From assembly GCA_963706555.1 (NCBI GenBank), contig OY970164.1, forward strand, positions 2,418,001 through 2,482,000: a stretch of 64,000 bases of DNA. The letters run 5' to 3'. Made by a program: the position numbers and the translations under genes. The stretch is from Bog-473 sp963706555 (lineage in GTDB: Bacteria > Actinomycetota > Acidimicrobiia > Acidimicrobiales > RAAP-2). Numbering within the stretch: the stretch's first letter is position 1; the number at the start of each line of letters is the position of its first letter. Below, piece by piece: positions 63,830 through 64,000 of this stretch. The notes below the pieces were generated by a model. That model did no database searches and was not told where the DNA came from. It saw only the letters and a program-made list of their open reading frames with translations.

Positions 63830-64000
63830 TCCGACCTCCCCCTTCCCACCGGCGAAGCGCCAGCTTGGGCCCGTCACCGACCGAACGTACCAGATGGGGT
63901 TCGGGCTTCCCAGGCCCCATCGGTCGTCGCCCAACGCTTTGTGGGCATGACAGGGTCCTCTCGGGGCCCATTCACCGCCTTCGGGCCGATAGGGTCGCGC

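Noticed and set aside
1..64000. CRISPR arrays, tRNA or rRNA genes, insertion sequences, integrases
   Set aside because: No regular repeat-spacer pattern, cloverleaf-like sequence or transposase/integrase motif was seen on reading the window; the repeated units found are gene families, not mobile elements.

Overview
The window is high-GC, densely packed DNA, most likely chromosomal DNA of an actinobacterium. Pointers are frequent GTG/TTG starts, 4-nt start/stop overlaps, an F420-type luciferase-like oxidoreductase, a short-chain dehydrogenase of the mycofactocin-coupled type, a P450 with its own small ferredoxin, and DUF35/lipid-transfer-protein gene pairs as in actinobacterial steroid catabolism. 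An uncultured Acidimicrobiia- or Mycobacteriales-like lineage would fit, but no rRNA or other phylogenetic marker is present to decide. No tRNA, rRNA, CRISPR array, transposase or phage gene was seen.

Layout. (a) 1-575: 5' part of an acyl-CoA dehydrogenase running off the left edge. (b) 990-8267: branched-chain-amino-acid-type ABC importer (fused LivH-LivM permease, LivG ATPase) and three tandem substrate-binding paralogues, the third frameshifted. (c) 8601-13584: two DUF35/thiolase-fold pairs, a remnant of an amidohydrolase between them, and an acyl-CoA ligase. (d) 13750-19290: exported S15-type acyl esterase, a fourth binding protein, a VOC-like protein and a type-B carboxylesterase. (e) 19429-25395: a two-gene amidohydrolase module present twice in tandem. 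(f) 25669-36611: limonene-epoxide-hydrolase-like protein, phosphotransferase, fused double CoA-transferase, F420-type oxidoreductase, amidohydrolase-ferredoxin-P450, single CoA-transferase and a third DUF35/thiolase pair. (g) 36635-41081: IclR regulator, second luciferase-like oxidoreductase, third N-acyl-D-amino-acid-deacylase-like gene. (h) 41137-49131: second fused CoA-transferase, alpha/beta epoxide hydrolase, TetR regulator, an isolated LivF ATPase, third fused CoA-transferase. (i) 49205-55289: fourth thiolase/DUF35 pair, amidohydrolase, MBL hydrolase, SDR, TetR, metallophosphoesterase. (j) 55467-63829: mycofactocin-type SDR, second P450, aldehyde dehydrogenase, sulfotransferase, DUF1214 protein, fourth deacylase-like gene.

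Taken together (inference) this is a catabolic region for uptake and breakdown of a hydrophobic, probably alicyclic or terpenoid/steroid-like carboxylic compound or its conjugates: exported esterase and Liv importer, P450 hydroxylation, alcohol and aldehyde oxidation, CoA activation by ligase or CoA-transferase, dehydrogenation, then C-C cleavage by Ltp2-like aldolase/DUF35 complexes. The substrate cannot be read from the sequence. Gene families are strikingly amplified: four binding proteins, four DUF35/thiolase pairs, seven CaiB domains, four deacylase-like proteins plus a remnant, four amidohydrolase-2 proteins.

Two cross-cutting observations stand out. A 22-bp imperfect palindrome, ACTTGC-N10-GCAAGT, recurs in four intergenic regions, two of them over the inferred promoters of binding-protein genes. 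And at least nine genes carry single-base frameshifts, mostly in short homopolymers, in otherwise intact proteins; sequence error is the simplest reading, so these genes are annotated as full-length with the shift position given.
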